A stretch of DNA of 6,064 bases from Nitrospiraceae bacterium (GTDB lineage: Bacteria > Nitrospirota > Nitrospiria > Nitrospirales > UBA8639): contig DOFS01000073.1 of assembly GCA_003523945.1 (NCBI GenBank), forward strand, positions 1 through 6,064, read 5' to 3'. The position numbers were made by a program, and so were the translations under genes. The stretch's first letter is position 1; the number at the start of each line of letters is the position of its first letter. This document shows positions 5,853-6,064 of this stretch, piece after piece. The notes under the pieces are model-generated. The model did not search any database and had not been told where the DNA came from. It saw only the letters and a list, made by a program, of their open reading frames with translations.

Positions 5853-5869
5853 CTTATGGGCACCTCTAA
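5853..5869. mobile_element. Possible solitary end of an IS5-group insertion sequence
   Basis: CTTATGGGCACCT (5853-5865) resembles the terminal repeat of IS5 (CTTGTTCGCACCTTCC as I recall it), and it is followed directly by CTAA, the 4-bp target favoured by that group. Another CTAA lies at 5832-5835. No transposase or second end is visible, so at most this is a relic. Confidence 0.2.
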
Positions 5870-5909
5870 AAACCCTAGGTTTTGTCTGAGTTCCCTGCTT
5901 TTGCTTGGA

Positions 5910-6022
5910 GCCACGGTTTTCCACGGCCTCTGGAAATGAAAAGGAGTGGCATTGCCGTGGGTCAAGGAGGTCTTCATCTCACCGGCTACCCCCTAGGTTA
6001 AGCCACTTGGGCTTTCCGTGGC
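5910..6022. repeat. Nested inverted repeats, possible structured element
   Basis: Outer arms GCCACGG (5910-5916) and CCGTGGC (6016-6022) enclose a second pair CCACGGC (5921-5927) and GCCGTGG (5954-5960), then a small hairpin AAGCC/GGCTT (6000-6014, loop ACTTG). The third helix ends one base before the outer arm closes. Together they could fold as a three-way junction in RNA on either strand. No known RNA family is recognised. Confidence 0.3.
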
Positions 6023-6064
6023 GCGGAGAGGAGTAGAAACCGTTGGAAGTTATACGTGAGATTC

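Larger units (their letters stand above)
4972..6064. other. Gene-poor, partly AT-rich stretch; possible decayed end of an integrated element
   Basis: About 1.1 kb with no gene I can support on either strand. The first part is clearly richer in A+T than the pot genes; for example 5041-5100 has 21 G+C of 60. It begins with a T-rich pyrimidine tract (about 5033-5102). It also contains a tRNA-Thr-like anticodon arm, CCTAGG-type repeats, an IS5-like end and nested inverted repeats near the right edge. The longest frames (5270-5464 minus, 5577-5774 plus) lack ribosome binding sites and familiar motifs. Its position next to a truncated tRNA suggests the eroded end of a genomic island. Confidence 0.5.

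Noticed and set aside
5849..5977. Minus-strand frame of 42 codons ending LGFLEVPIR
   Set aside because: Its end is formed by the IS5-like terminus and GGTGAG touches the ATG. It is more likely a read-through into repeat DNA than a gene.

Overview
The window reads as bacterial chromosome of moderate GC. Every gene I can support lies on the minus strand, so transcription runs from high to low coordinates. Nothing identifies the host firmly. A Gram-negative envelope is plausible because PotD has a lipoprotein signal, and a sigma-54-type promoter is present. A Nitrospirota-like host would fit the GC and gene style, but that is only a guess.

Positions 1-3343 hold a spermidine/putrescine-type ABC importer in the order potA-potB-potC-potD, as in E. 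coli potABCD. potA and potB overlap by 7 nt, potB and potC by 4 nt (ATGA), and potC and potD are 10 nt apart. This is one translationally coupled operon. PotD is the lipid-anchored binding protein and runs off the left edge. PotB and PotC form the membrane channel, and PotA is the ATPase. A good sigma-70-like promoter (3393-3422) sits in front of potA and helps decide its start codon.

Positions 3511-4661 hold a second minus-strand unit: two paralogous single-domain STAS proteins (anti-anti-sigma-factor fold, 3766-4167 and 4238-4570), both keeping the Asp-Ser phospho-acceptor pair. A possible 40-residue ORF and a hairpin follow. Upstream of the first STAS gene is a textbook sigma-54 -24/-12 element (4646-4661). 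A 15-nt perfect palindrome lies about 140 nt further upstream, where an enhancer-binding activator would be expected. I consider this layout the most informative signal in the window.

Positions 4912-4971 hold the 3' part of a tRNA-Leu(UAA) gene with no 5' half, which is the usual scar of integration into a tRNA gene. From 4972 to the right edge, more than 1 kb carries no credible gene. It contains a pyrimidine-rich tract, a 23-nt fragment identical in layout to a tRNA-Thr(UGU) anticodon arm, a possible insertion-sequence end, repeated CCTAGG-type motifs and nested inverted repeats. I read it as the decayed end of an integrated element or island, with the intact tRNA-Leu predicted beyond the right edge. 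I found no CRISPR array, rRNA, complete transposase or recognisable new defence system.
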